DNA of 64,000 nt from Absidia repens (taxonomy: Eukaryota; Mucoromycota; Mucoromycetes; Mucorales; Cunninghamellaceae), in NCBI GenBank assembly GCA_002105175.1, contig MCGE01000013.1, forward strand, positions 310,001-374,000, written 5' to 3'. The notes under the pieces were generated by a model that made no database searches, was not told where the DNA came from, and saw only the letters and a program-made list of their open reading frames with translations. Positions 36,974 to 48,897 of this stretch are shown here, one piece after another. The position numbers were made by a program, and so were the translations under genes. Position 1 is the first letter of the stretch; every line of letters begins with the position of its first letter.

Positions 36974-37266
36974 AAAAGTATGGCTATTCTACGGTTGATT
37001 GTTATTCAGGAAATCGTTGTTCTGGACCCCTCCTGTACACAAAAGTGTACCTGACGACAATATTTAGATTAATTGATATAAACAGTAGAGCGGGAATGCG
37101 ACCACGTTTCATATGGAGAAATCTAGAACTGTTAAACAGTCGCTTGGATGTTTCAAGTGGTGGAAAATTGGTCATGGTTAAGTTAGAAAACAATACAAAC
37201 TGCTTTATAGAAGCATATACATGCACAGGACAATATCTATTCATTTATATGATTGGTCCGACATAA
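36961..37266 (+). CDS. Unassigned ORF between inverted repeat copies C and D
   Basis: A 101-codon open stretch with coding-like composition and several cysteines (KYGYSTVDCYSGNRCSGPLL, later RFIWRNLELLNSRLDVSSGG and NNTNCFIEAYTCTGQYL). It starts at the very end of repeat copy C, has no obvious own start codon near its left end, and lies between two inverted copies of the repeat. It could be the last exon of a gene, a passenger of the element or a remnant. I do not recognise the product. Confidence 0.35.
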   Translation, partial: QCFLEKYGYSTVDCYSGNRCSGPLLYTKVYLTTIFRLIDINSRAGMRPRFIWRNLELLNSRLDVSSGGKLVMVKLENNTNCFIEAYTCTGQYLFIYMIGPT

Positions 37267-37289
37267 ATAGGATGATATTTGATAGCAAA

Positions 37290-38097
37290 TGATATAGGAC
37301 AACTTACAATAAGGGGTAAAGTAGCTATAATAGATGAACTAAAAGTAAGTGCTTGGTAGGACACTCATAAAGAGCTACAATAGCACAATTGATTGCTATC
37401 CGATAGGTCATATGATGATTAATTAATAAAAAGTCATAATTTATTGAAAGGTATTGGCAAATAGTAAATATAAAGGAGATATTTTCATGAAGGGATATAA
37501 AAATAGCATGAGTGCGACGAGAGTGAGATCTGAAGAATGAGCAGCACTAATCTAAATGGTGCAACTGCAAAAAGAAATCTAATATACTCTACAAGGTCAA
37601 GATAAAGTCTAAAGGGACATTTTTCTTGTTAGAGCAAGTAGAAAGAGACCTATTTTATTTAAATGCAGATACAAACTAAGAATACATTAACACTAAACTA
37701 AACTGATGAAGGCTCTAAAAAGCCAATTAATGGTGGTCCTAAATCTTGAATCCAAAATGAAAGGGTTTCCCATGTATTTTGTAATCCCTGAGCTGAACCC
37801 CCTTCTAAACTAGTCCTAACACTAATCTAAAAACACTATAACCTCATAAGAGGCGATAATGACCAAGGAAAAATTAAAATTGACGTGTGCGGATTTTAAA
37901 TCTTCTCTGTTTGGTCACCCACTGAACCGCAGGTCCGACTATATCCCCAATTGAAAAAAAAAAAAAAAAAAAAAAATCAAAACAAGGAAGTTTCCAGAAG
38001 AAGTTGTATTTCTAGATATCGCATGTCTAGCACTTCAGAAGAACAATATTATCTACAATAACGATGCAATTTTGCCGTGATATCGTTATTGTGGGTA
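37290..38097 (-). repeat. Dispersed repeat, copy D (opposite orientation)
   Basis: Read on the minus strand it begins ACCCACAATAACGATATCA at 38095 and has hairpin arms at 38082-38094 and 38053-38065 with one mismatch. The core is at 37741-37830, where one G of ATGCATGGGG is missing, shifting the shared frame. The tail resembles copy A (CATATGACCTAT near 37400-37420). It faces copy C tail to tail. A poly-A run lies inside at 37954-37976. The left limit is approximate. Confidence 0.75.
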
Positions 38098-38521
38098 AAA
38101 ACGAATAAAAAAACGAATAAATATTTCAAACTAGGAGGATCACATTCTTCACAGAAAAAAGTCAACAAAACCTATTTTTCTATGTAGTGTCAGTACTTTT
38201 TTGTTGCCTAAAGACGGCATCTCTGATAGTCATATGATAAGAAGCGCTCATATTTTAATTTGATGTATATAGCTACTATTCATTTTCATCCAATCATGAT
38301 ATTCCATTTTCTTCCCCGAGTCACATATAGCAATCATTTCACCACCCCCTCCCACCACATAAAATCAAGAAACCATCAGTCCTTTCCATTCCCTCATCCA
38401 ATTGTCCAATATTTATAAATAGAAAAAAAAAAAAAAAACAAGAGGCTTTTTTATTCATCAAGATTCAAAAATATACAAGTATAATGGTAAAGAGGAAGGG
38501 GTGCGACTATACTAAACTAAT
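38098..38521. other. Spacer and 3' end of glutaryl-CoA dehydrogenase
   Basis: AT-rich, with a minus-strand AATAAA at 38450-38455 about 70 nt beyond the stop. No gene seen. Confidence 0.5.
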
Positions 38522-40201
38522 CTATTTAAATGCAGGAATACCGGTGATGGCACGGCCAAGAATGAGAGCATGCATGTCCTTGGTGCCTTCATATGTGACT
38601 ACAGCTTCCAAGTTGTTTGAGTGACGAATAATGTTGTATTCAGCAGAGACGCCGTTGCCGCCGAGCATATCACGAGCTTCACGGGCAATTTCAAGAGCCT
38701 TGACGGTGGAGTTACGCTTCACCATGGAAATCATTTCAGGGGCGAGCGTCTTTGCATCTTTCATGCGGCCTACTTGAAGACAGGCTTGAAGACCAATAGC
38801 AATCTATTTTAGAAAGAGAGTGAAAGTGTGCGCAGGTGCATGCTAGTTAGTATTGACATAGTTTGATTTAAAAAGAAAAGAAAAATGTAGTCATCTTACT
38901 TCAGAGTTGAAGTCGGCCAATTTCTTTTGCATCAATTGGTTGGCAGCAAGGGGACGACCGAATTGCTTACGTTCCAAAGTATATTCGCGGGCTTGAGCTA
39001 AACAGGATTCAGCAGCACCAAGAGCACCCCAGGCAATACCATAGCGAGCGTTATTCAAACAACCAAAAGGACCCTTGAGACCCTTGACGTTGGGCAGCAT
39101 GTTTTCAACAGGGACTTCCACATTATCGAACATCATCATACCAGTGATAGAAGCACGAAGAGCCAATTTACCATGGATAGTAGGGGTTTCGACACCAGCC
39201 ATACCACGTTCAAGAATGAACCCACGAATGGCACCGTCTTCTTCCAAGTTCTTGGCCCAGACAATCATTACATCGGCAATAGGCGAGTTGGTAATCCAGG
39301 TCTTGCTACCATTGATGACATAGTGACCATTGACCTTCTTAGCAGTGGTTTCCATACTAGCAGGATCAGAACCATGGTTAGGTTCAGTCAAACCGAAGCA
39401 ACCGATCTTGGTGCCCTTGGCTAAAGAAAAAAAAGAAAGATACAAAAAGAGCATTAGCATGATGGAAGTATATTTCGCAATAACATATTCAATGCAGTAT
39501 TACCCAAATCAGGAAGGTATTTTTCTTTTTGAGCATCAGAACCATAAGCATAGATAGGATGCATCACAAGTGAAGATTGGACCGACATGGCTGATCTATA
39601 ACCAGAATCCACACTATAGTTTCCAAAGAAAAACAATATAAGAGGGTGGTAAATGAATATGCTTTACCCTCTTCATGTTTCAATCCCTTTCCTCTGGTCA
39701 ACTTACTATTCCACTTCACGGGCAGTCAAACCATAAGAAACAGAGGACACGCCAGCGCAGCCATAACCATCGATAGTAGAACCTAAAAATCCGAGTTCAC
39801 CCATTTCCTGCATAATATCCTTGTCAAACTCTATAGTATAGATGAGTACCGTGAGAAAATTAGTCAAAGAAGGGGGCTGTAAACCTTACTTTCATTGAGG
39901 TAAGCATCAGTCACTCGAGGTTGAAGTTTGTCTTGACAATAATCACGAGCGGCATCTCTATAGTGAGGGAGGGTTTAAAAAAAAACACGAAGACAATGGT
40001 GAGTTCAATAAAGATACTATGTTTTATCTTTTATGCATTTGTAACTTACCTAACCATGACTTCTTCTTCGGTCAATTGGCTTTCGAGGTTCAAAGGATCT
40101 TGCCAGTTATATTTCACAAAGGAACTAGCTTTTGAAGCCATGGTACGGGTTTGCATAGGCTTGCTAATGGCACGAGTGGCAAGTTGAAGACGAGATAACA
40201 T
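38522..40201 (-). CDS. GCDH: Glutaryl-CoA dehydrogenase, mitochondrial
   Basis: FAD enzyme that oxidises and decarboxylates glutaryl-CoA to crotonyl-CoA in lysine, hydroxylysine and tryptophan breakdown. Six exons: 40050-40201, 39890-39957, 39707-39830, 39504-39613, 38900-39420, 38522-38803, giving 418 residues (human GCDH 438). The first 25 residues ([14 protein letters not shown]) are Arg/Ser-rich without acids, a typical mitochondrial targeting peptide. Family motifs: [46 protein letters not shown] (flavin and substrate loop), [41 protein letters not shown] and [20 protein letters not shown], which holds the catalytic Glu. The [14 protein letters not shown] ending is specific to GCDH rather than to other acyl-CoA dehydrogenases. 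Confidence 0.97.
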
Positions 40202-41746
40202 TGTCAGTAGTTTGAGAGAAAGTGTGTGTGTGTGTAAAGGATGAGAGTTCGAATAAGAATAAATAAAAAAAGAAAGGCCCAAACACGCACAGAGATTAAA
40301 AAGAAACCAAATTATTAGAACACCGCTACGATTTTTGTTCCCAGGCGACCAAAACAGCAAAGCCTGAGTAATACACAAAAAGCGTGATAATGTATAACCG
40401 GGATCAGGCAGCATGCTTGATCTTCCATCACTGTACTCATATTACTACGTATTTTCAACTTGAAAACAAAAAAAACTGAAAATATTCTCATGTTTACAGA
40501 CTTATACATAAAATAAATTTTCAGAAGGCTTACATCATTCATATGTATTGTTTACCACTTTACCTAATTTATAGGGATGATGATCTTGAAGAAGTTGGTA
40601 TAAGTTTCTCCGTCATCATCCGTTCCCCACAAAATGAAAAACTTATTTCCGTTAAAAATAAAATACGTAGATAACATCTTCAAGTCCCGCTCTGCTCTTT
40701 CCCGGACTGATCTCCAACAGAAGATCTTTAATCTTGTTGTCAATCCCCTTGATCCCGTCCAATAGGCTTTTTTAACACTTTGCTGGTCTGAAATTTTACA
40801 ATATCTTACTATATATCAGAGATAAATTTAATTTTCCAAAATAATTGTTGACTTATGGCTTCGCCGTCTACACTCCAACTGATCGACCCGGAATATTGTG
40901 ATTTTTACCCCACAAAAGGGGTCCAAACAACAAGATCAACACTCCATCGACTACTGAATCGCCAGTTTAAATATCACCTATTACCGGATGTAACACCAGC
41001 ATAGATCCCCCTCCAAAGGCATTTTCTTTTTAAAAAAAAAAACGTCACCGAGCACGTTTCAATAATCATGAAATGACTCTGCCGAATAAAAGAAGAACAA
41101 CAAGTGGTGGTCATGCGGCAAGCTGTTGGTCTTTTTCTTATGTATTGAGAGCACAGCATTCTTAATTCCATATACACTTTTGAATAGCAGTCATTTGATT
41201 GCAGGCAAATGCGGCAGGAATATCCATGTAATAAAGAACTGGGCATCCCTCATCGCTCTTTCAAAATGGCATTTGATCTTTTTGAACTTCACTGGCAACC
41301 AATAATTACATTTTCATATGGTCCTGGCGATCATATTATTATATGTCAAAGTATCCCCAATTCCCCCAAAAATATTATATTACTATATCATGGGCATGAT
41401 CGGACCACTTTTATGATAAATCTTTTGTTTTTCATTCATGCGAAGATGTATGATGCATATCATTTAATGTACCAAGATAAAACGAGAAAGAACCAGAACC
41501 ATGCCTATAATAGTAAAATACTTTTAGTCTGGATCAATAACAAGTTTTAATGATAAAAATTGCCAGAAAACTGGAAGGGTACATGCCTATAAACAGTGCA
41601 ATGAGGTTGCGAAGGTAGAAGCAATCACGCCACATTTTTGCAAATATTCAAATCCCGGTCTGCATTTTTATGTTGCTCCATTTCCTCTTTTCTTATATTA
41701 TTTTTCATATATTTATCTTGATATTACTTCTACACTTTGATGAATT
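40202..41746. promoter_or_regulatory. Divergent upstream region of GCDH (-) and SREBP (+)
   Basis: 1.5 kb between two divergent genes. A frame at 41209-41550 (+, 113 codons) is open but has no family signal. The SREBP leader is AT-rich. I cannot point to a sterol element or other operator by eye. Confidence 0.4.
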
Positions 41747-43742
41747 ATGGAATCATTTCTATTTGATCCCGAACTGGACCAATTTGGGAACAGCAATGAT
41801 CCCTTCTTCTCTTTATCACTGTTTGATCTCGATCTGCAGCAACAACCTCAGTCTGCCACCCATCAACAGCAACAGCAGCCACAATCACCAAGATCTATAC
41901 AGGAATTATGGCAAGATTCCGATTGTTACCTTCCAATCGAATGTCAGTCTTTTACGATGAACGAATCAGCGATGACCAATGTTTCCACTATAGCATCCAC
42001 GGTGCCGTTACTGATATCGGACAGCTCGACATACGATCCAAACTCAACTTCTTATGCCGCCGCAATGACCAACAATAGCGATCTTCATTTTCAACCAACA
42101 GTGGACGTGATTCCAGCAAGTGACTTTGACGCCACCAATTCTATGATCAGCTCTCAGCTAACTCGTCAAGATACCGTCAAAGAAGGACCTTCTCACCCTG
42201 GGCAATACAACATCACCCCTTCCTCTCCACAATACACTGATTGGAAGCCTTCCATTTCTCCAACTCCTCCTCAACAAAATAGCTGCAACAATACAGCCGA
42301 ACAAACGTCAATGTCTGCATCTTTACCGCGTTCAACTTCAACGACAGGTCCAGACGTGGCTAATATCATCATCGGGATCAATCGGAAATTGCCCATCTTA
42401 TCTCATACTGATTCAAGTAAGATATTAATTAAGATTACTAGTCGCAATTATTGATGATCACGTACTCATATTTTGTTTGTGTACAGATAGAATACCAATT
42501 CATCCATTGAAACCTGCAACCGAAAGTCGAGCCCCGCCATCATCATCATCCACCCATATTCCAACCAGCGGTAGAAAACAAAAAAAGACAGCTCACAATG
42601 CAATTGAAAAACGCTACAGAAACAATATCAACAATCGAATCACTGAATTGAAAAACGCTGTGCCAGCTCTCGCTCATTCGAAATCGACAGTCGAAGATTG
42701 TGTTACTGGAGCCAGAAATGCATGCGGTATGATGGACGACGATGGTGAAGAGTACCTCGACGGAGTAGCGGTGACAACCAAGCTCAACAAAGCAACCATT
42801 CTACACAAGGCAACTGAATATATCAACCATCTCAAACAAACCAACAACGTTAGACAATGGGAAAATGAATCTCTTCAACTTCTACTGGCACAGCTCCCTG
42901 GTGGTCATGAACTACTTACTCGCCATCAAGTCCAAAAAAGGCAACGGGAACAAATGATGCAACGGCAACTAGCCATGGAATGCCAATGGATGAAACAGGA
43001 TCAGCAACTTCGAAAACAACAAGCAACTAACGAACAGAAACGTGCTCCTAGTAGGCGTCAACTCAACAAAAACGGCGAAGGCGCTGATGATGGCTCTTTA
43101 TCAAGTATTTCTGGCGGTCACCCTCGCACCCCTCTGACCAATCGCAACCGCATTTTTATGGCTGTTTTCATCGCAATTACGTACTTTTCTCCATCACTGA
43201 CGACTCCCACCAGCTCTCAACAGACTAGCGATCACAACCATGTCTCTCGTACTGCTAGTGAACAGCTCATTATTTCTTCTTCTACTCTCAACTCGACTGA
43301 ATTTACAAGCAAACACTACGATATTCCATGGAGACTTTCAATGGATAGATGGTATGGCAAGATGAACTAGATGATAAATTAGACTCACTTTTACTCACCG
43401 TTTATCCTTTGTATGCCAATTAATAGGTATGCATTACGTCTTGTCGTCTTTATTGTCTATCTGATTCAGCTCTTATTCCCCTATGTGAAAAACTATGTAT
43501 CTGGTCACTCTGTCAAGACTCACCAACTTCACACTGGAAGAAATTCACCACGTCCTATTATCAAACACACTGTCATAATCTTTATTATTATTATTATTAT
43601 CACCATTATTGATAGTTTGTATATTTTACTGTTACCGGTATCTTTATTATTGTATTATTTTCTAGCTCGCTATCTTCATTCTTTTTTAATTAGTAGCCCT
43701 CACTATAACGTATCCATTTCTTCCAACCTCTCAGTTTTTTAG
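41747..43742 (+). CDS. SRE1: SREBP-family membrane-bound bHLH transcription factor
   Basis: SREBPs sit in the ER membrane and, when sterol or oxygen is low, release an N-terminal bHLH factor that drives lipid genes. Exons 41747-42416, 42487-43351 and 43427-43742 give 616 residues. An acidic, Ser/Gln-rich N-terminus (possible activation domain) precedes the bHLH. The basic region HNAIEKRYRNNINNRI has the Tyr (about residue 267) that marks SREBPs. Helix 2, TKLNKATILHKATEYI, follows an acidic loop insert of about 30 residues. Next comes a Gln-rich leucine-zipper-like part. Hydrophobic segments lie at about 446-463 (IFMAVFIAITYFSPSL) and 513-532 (YALRLVVFIVYLIQLLFPYV), separated by a 49-residue loop as in the SREBP hairpin, and at about 560-594. 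If the last intron is retained, translation stops at 43370 after WYGKMN (517 residues) with one segment only. AATAAA at 43823-43828. Confidence 0.9.
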
Positions 43743-44348
43743 CAGCATCCACTCTTTTTATTCACATTCATTATCATTTGTCTTTATCATTAATATCATT
43801 GTCACTGTACCAATATTTTATCAATAAAATGAAAATCAATATCATCATATTTTTTAATCAGTGTCTATGTATTACGTATGTGATAGGTTTGTGTGTATGT
43901 GCATGGCAATTGTTTGAATTGAAATGAACTGAATTGAATAGTATCATCATTTTATTTAGCAATAACGAAACTGATGTATGATTTTTCACAATTGCCCAAA
44001 AATACTAGGCTTTGAATACAACAACGACAAACCCTCTTCACAAAATCCATCCCCAGTAACTCAACTATTCTCTAAGACATGAAATCAAAACCCTTCATCC
44101 TTTATCACAACATGATTTACAGTATCAGGAATAATTTTCAACAATTTCATTTTATTATCAAAATCATAACAATGTATATAAACAAGACAGCATATAAATA
44201 ATAGAATACTACATGACAGGGGAAAGGGGAATACGCGAATCTTGTAGAACAGACGCACAAAGCTATCACAAGAATCCAGTTCAGTCAGTCTAAAAGGGAA
44301 TATACAATATATATATATATGATATACTATGACTACTTTCTACTAAAA
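43743..44348. other. Convergent 3' ends
   Basis: 3' region of the SREBP gene and of the small coiled-coil gene; minus-strand AATAAA at 44151-44156. No gene seen. Confidence 0.55.
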
Positions 44349-44801
44349 CTACAATCCAACCTTTTGAGTTTCCATTTCCTGAATGATATTTTCGAGAGCC
44401 ACCTGAGCCTGTTCCACACCTTTCAAAGCTTTGGCCGACTCGGTATCCAGATCTTGCATATTTTCCACAGTGGCAAAGTATGATTGTACCAGTTGTCGTG
44501 TTTGTTGAGATACATCGTCATTTGCTCGGAGGTGATTCAATAACGTGTTGTTGTCCATAGGTTCCACATGCTTAGGTACTACTATATAATATATATAAAA
44601 GAGATAAGTGATAGGTGCTATGCCTTGCATATATTTGCTTTTTTGAAGTATCTTACCATCGTCAAACGATATGTTGATACCCTCTTGCTGTATGAAGTCA
44701 TCAATGTTGCGAATGATTTCGTTTCCGTTCGCTTTTGCAATATTGCTGATGACGGTATCAAAGTCTATTGATGGTGGAGATATTGATTGACTAGACGACA
44801 T
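44349..44801 (-). CDS. Small coiled-coil protein, unknown function
   Basis: Two exons, 44657-44801 and 44349-44581, give 125 residues. The open frame that reads through the intron is longer but contains a TA-rich stretch with clear donor GTAAGA and acceptor TATAG. The N-terminal third (IDFDTVISNIAKANGNEIIR, DDFIQQEGI) and the C-terminal half (TRQLVQSYFATVENMQDLDT, KALKGVEQAQVALENIIQEM) are helical with heptad-like spacing. There is no Cys and no membrane segment. The size and layout would fit a subunit of a small helical assembly, for example at kinetochores or in vesicle adaptors, but I do not recognise it. Confidence 0.7.
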   Translation of the reverse strand: MSSSQSISPPSIDFDTVISNIAKANGNEIIRNIDDFIQQEGINISFDDGKILQKSKYMQGIAPITYLFYIYYIVVPKHVEPMDNNTLLNHLRANDDVSQQTRQLVQSYFATVENMQDLDTESAKALKGVEQAQVALENIIQEMETQKVGL

Positions 44802-45133
44802 TCTTTGGTTCGTTGCGTTGAATGAGAAAGAAAAAAGAAAAAGCTGGTTTGTGTCCAAAAAACTAAAAAAAAAAAAAATCACAGGAGATTCATACTCCGG
44901 CAAATATGCCAGATTCAAAAAAAGGAAATCATGTTTGATTGTCAAATAAAACTGATATTTTTTATTTAATGGGTTTGTCGAAAAAAGAAAAATATACATA
45001 TACAAATAAAATTGATGCCGATACAGTTAATGAGGAAGAGGAGGGGTAGAGGTATATCTAAACTACAGCTAATCACTAATATGGGATGGAGGGGAAGACA
45101 GAGAAGGGGGTGGAGATATAAAGTACACCTTCA
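44802..45133. promoter_or_regulatory. Promoter of the small coiled-coil gene; 3' end of the next gene
   Basis: 332 bp between two minus-strand genes. A minus AATAAA for the upstream gene is at 44961-44966. No distinct regulatory site recognised. Confidence 0.4.
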
Positions 45134-48100
45134 TTAATCACCAATGATACGTTGAATAATATTGTAGGTAGTAGTGTCGCCATTCTTTTGTAGGATTTCC
45201 AAACAGAGACCAACAATCATATGTATATCATCAACAGTATTCGACGGTAATTCAACGAGCTGGATCAGGGTGGCCAAGGGTTCGTAGAGGAGTAAGTTGC
45301 ACACTAGTTTATCCCGCACAGATTGTCTTGCTTCTGGACATAAGCTATTCCCACCAGATTCTGACAAGACAACAAGAATAAAGTTCAAAAGTCGTTGTAC
45401 CAGCATCGTTACCATTTTGTTTTTATAGACGTGTGCATGCATAAATTCCAGTTGTTGTTGCTGTTGCTGCTGCTGCTTTTTCCTACTTTCTCGCTCTTGA
45501 TCCTTTTGTCGTTCGAGCCTATCTTTCCGTGCTTTTTTTCGCGCCGTCGTAAACCGTTGCACTTGATGTTCCCTTTGCTGAGCCATCAATTTTTGGACCA
45601 GTTTCCGAGACTTGCCTGCGTTGTATTGGTTGCGCCCCTGAATTTCCATGGCTTGTTCATCCACCGTCGTATCCACCACCGGATCGATCTCCATCATACT
45701 TGTATATTGATCCAATTCGTCGCCTATTGTTCCATCATTGACTTGGCCACCATCATGATCACCACCGCTATCACCACCACTAGTTGCAATAATGTTTTCA
45801 TCTTCGCTTTGTGACTGACTGTTGAACAAGAGCTTGATTTCTTCCGCCAATATCATCAGTGTCCGGACCACCGCCTGCACAATTTCTTCTTGATCCAGTT
45901 CGCTTGATTCCTTTTCACGGTAACACAGTTGTATGTATAGGTCAAATAGTTCATCAACTTCAGGTGTGTCCGACAACATCAGGAGATTCATCACCATTTC
46001 TGTAAACGATTCTTTGTTGCTGGATTCAATCGCCTTTTCACTATTGAGTACACGAGATTGAATGCCGAGTTTCATATAGCACTCCATCATTTGCTTCACC
46101 ACTGCAGGGGCCTGATCGTAGAGTCCAATGCATTGTAGAATCCAATCAAGAGGCACTGCAATTTGTTTTTGCTGTTCCCTAGTATCCAAGTCCATATTGT
46201 CGTCGGTGATGGTGGTGGGTTTCGTCCAAAGCCTGATCCACATGTCCACAATGCGTTGTTGCTGTGCCACATCCAGCTGTACGAGATTTTGTATCATATC
46301 CGCTAAACCAGTTCCTCGTACAGAATAAATAACGTGGTGCTGGGACATGAATAGTTTTTCTATGGCGCCAAGCTTGTGTACTCGATCCGATGTAACTAAC
46401 GTGGTGAAATACCAAGGGAATAAGGTGCGACCGGTTAGCATCGTTTGTAAGAGCTGTAAAGCCACATTTGGTCGATCTTGATCATCTTTTTGTTGTTCCT
46501 GTTCCAATTCCAATTCCTGTTCCTGTTCCTGATGCTGATGCTGATGCTGTTGTTGATGCTGATGCTGATGCTGATGCTGATGCTGATTCTGATGCTGTTG
46601 TTGATGCTGTTGGGTATGTGTCTGTGTAGGACTAGCTGTATTGTCGTTACCATTGCTAGCTTCGGATAAAATGGGACCCAAGAAATGACGTGTAAACCAA
46701 GATTGACTATGAGCGCTTGATGGTAAGGGGTCGGACATTCTACTTCGCAAACATCCCATCAAAGTATCCATATAATGTCTTGATTTCTGGCGTAGCAAAT
46801 CCGTCATCAAAAGTTTGCTTGAGAGATGAGAACCACCGCTAAAGTATTCCATCAAAATATGTATGCCAGACCTCGCCGGAGAAGACACCCGATCCGTCTT
46901 TTTGTTCGTCAACCAAGCAATAGTGTGATCTGAAGCTTGTAGTAGAATAGTAGGCACCAATAAAGAAGCGATAGACATAACATTTGGATGCATCAACACC
47001 TTTTCTAAATGTTCGGCAATGGTGGTTTGCTGTGACTTTCTACCAGATTTGGTGCTTGATTTCAAACTGGTGACATGGTGATCTTGGGAAGTATCGAATT
47101 CTTTGTTGAGTAGTTGCACGATCCATTCCACATACCCTAGGACAATTTCAGGAGCCGCCACATTAATACAATTCAAGATAAACAAATTTGAGGTCGTAGT
47201 TGAGTGTAAGGACATTTGTTGAAGAATTTTGACCAGTCCATTGACAAGAGCGACATCATGCTTCGTATTGAATTTCGCCAGGTTGATTTCGGCACCGGTC
47301 TTGATGTTGTACCCTTTTTCGATTTCTGAGAGCCGAGTATCGTGAGCCAGATCAAACATTTGAATCCAAGCGTAAAAAGGTGCAATTTCAGTGTCGAACG
47401 ATTGTTGATCCACCAAATTCATGACATTCTTGACAATCAGTTCCATGTGACAGCCAAATGGATCACGAGCAGCCCAATCCACCAAAACGAAATCAAGCAC
47501 ACGCTTACTGCCAGAAGGATAGAGACGCATGATCAGTTCTTCAAGGTACATGTCAAATTCAATCGGTAAAAGAATGCCCATTTGCTGCAGCCACCATTTT
47601 GTACCATGTCGAACTTGTAGAGACCTTTCCTTGACATTGTCAGATATTTCACTTCGTACATCATTGTTGACCAAAGGATTACGCCCGATACCGCCAGCCA
47701 GTTTTTGCTTTCCCTTTGACTTTCCCCCACCATTTTGACTGTTTGGACCTGTATGAAATAATTTCAAGGGCTTTTATCAGAACTCAACTTTGTATGAAGC
47801 AAGCTATTTTACTTATTTTCATTCTTACCAACAGTATATACAAAACGATCCAAGGACATCTTTGTGAGAGGATAGAGAATTTTGTTTGATCTGACCAAAT
47901 TCCCGAAGTGTACGAGCGATACCACCATTTCATCCTGCGAAAAGTTGTGAAGTAATATAGCACCGCCAAGATGATTTTCCAATTCATCACGAAGTTTCGA
48001 CCTGGCACCATTTTGGAGAATTGAGAAGACCTCCTGCAGCATTTCGGAAGCACCACCACTGTATTCCACCTTGTCAAGAAACATGAGGCAAACGCTTTTA

Positions 48101-48663
48101 TTTTGATCATCAAGTATATCGGTTGTAGACATGTCGTGTTGCTGTTGTCGTTGTTCCTCCAGGTAGCATAGATTCAGCCATATATGACACGTCAGTATAG
48201 GAGACTCGACACGCAAAAAATGAAGAATAGATCTAGTCCAGGCACCAAGTTCAATCGAGTCTTGTTTTTTCAACCCCAATTGAAGTCCATAAAGATGCCT
48301 TAGAAGAGACTTGTCAGTTGATTCCTTGAGTTGATTCCAAGTGTCAGGAGAAACGTGAAGAGGGTAAACGAGGAGCCAGTTGAAGCCTTCTTGTTCCAAT
48401 ATTCCTTTGATACAGTTGCGGAGTGCTGCCATAATCACTGGTTTTGTATGTTGCATACCCGATCCGGCATTGTTGAGAATGGATAAGAGAAGTTGGATAA
48501 AAATATCAAAGTAGCGATACGTTTCTTTGGTTGCAGAAGGGTATTGGAAGACTGCGTTGTTGATCTGGTTCAGTTTTTCCGAGTTGTCGCAATGCAGGAG
48601 ACCCCATAAATCCTCAGTTGTCAAGCTAGTGCCACCACTATTCAGTAAGCTGCTTACATCCAT
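45134..48663 (-). CDS. Large helical-repeat protein, unknown function
   Basis: Two exons, 47829-48663 and 45134-47748, give 1149 residues. The whole protein is built of amphipathic helices typical of HEAT/ARM-like scaffolds (GTKWWLQQMGILLPIEFDMY, RVLDFVLVDWAARDPFGCHM, NLFILNCINVAAPEIVLGYV, CLMFLDKVEYSGGASEMLQE). A Gln-His and Gln-Glu repeat of about 45 residues lies at 46486-46622. An acidic segment, then a basic coiled coil (RKLVQKLMAQQREHQVQRFT, RKKARKDRLERQK), precede a final helical domain ending YNIIQRIIGD. I compared it from memory with Integrator subunits, NELF-B and Not1 and found no convincing match. It is transcribed divergently from CTU1, 234 bp away. Confidence 0.85.
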
Positions 48664-48897
48664 AATATGTTGGTATGACAAGTTGGCGCGTGAAGTGACG
48701 TATGGTGTATGGGTATTTAGTAATAAAATAAAATAAAAAAAAAGAGCAGAGTAAAAAGACAAAAGCAAAGCAGGTAAGGGCACTTTTGGAGAGAAAAAAA
48801 TTGGTGAGCGGGTTTTGAATATTTGAAATCATTGGGAATGGCTTTTGAAGTAAAAAAAAAATATTTTTTTTTTCTTTTTTTAGTTTTATACTTGATC
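48664..48897. promoter_or_regulatory. Compact bidirectional promoter
   Basis: 234 bp between the start codons of the 1149-residue protein (-) and CTU1 (+), so both promoters and leaders share it. It contains A/T runs and no TATA box that I can place with confidence. Confidence 0.5.

Noticed and set aside
41209..41550. Open frame of 113 codons upstream of SREBP
   Set aside because: No family signal and no splice context; it looks like a chance opening in an upstream region.
44349..45005. The 218-codon open frame through the small coiled-coil gene
   Set aside because: Its first 68 codons are T/A-driven text before a good MSSSQS start, and its middle reads through an intron with clear splice sites; the spliced 125-residue form is better.
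46478..46669. Plus-strand Leu/Met repeat frame
   Set aside because: It is the reverse complement of the Gln-His repeat in the 1149-residue protein.
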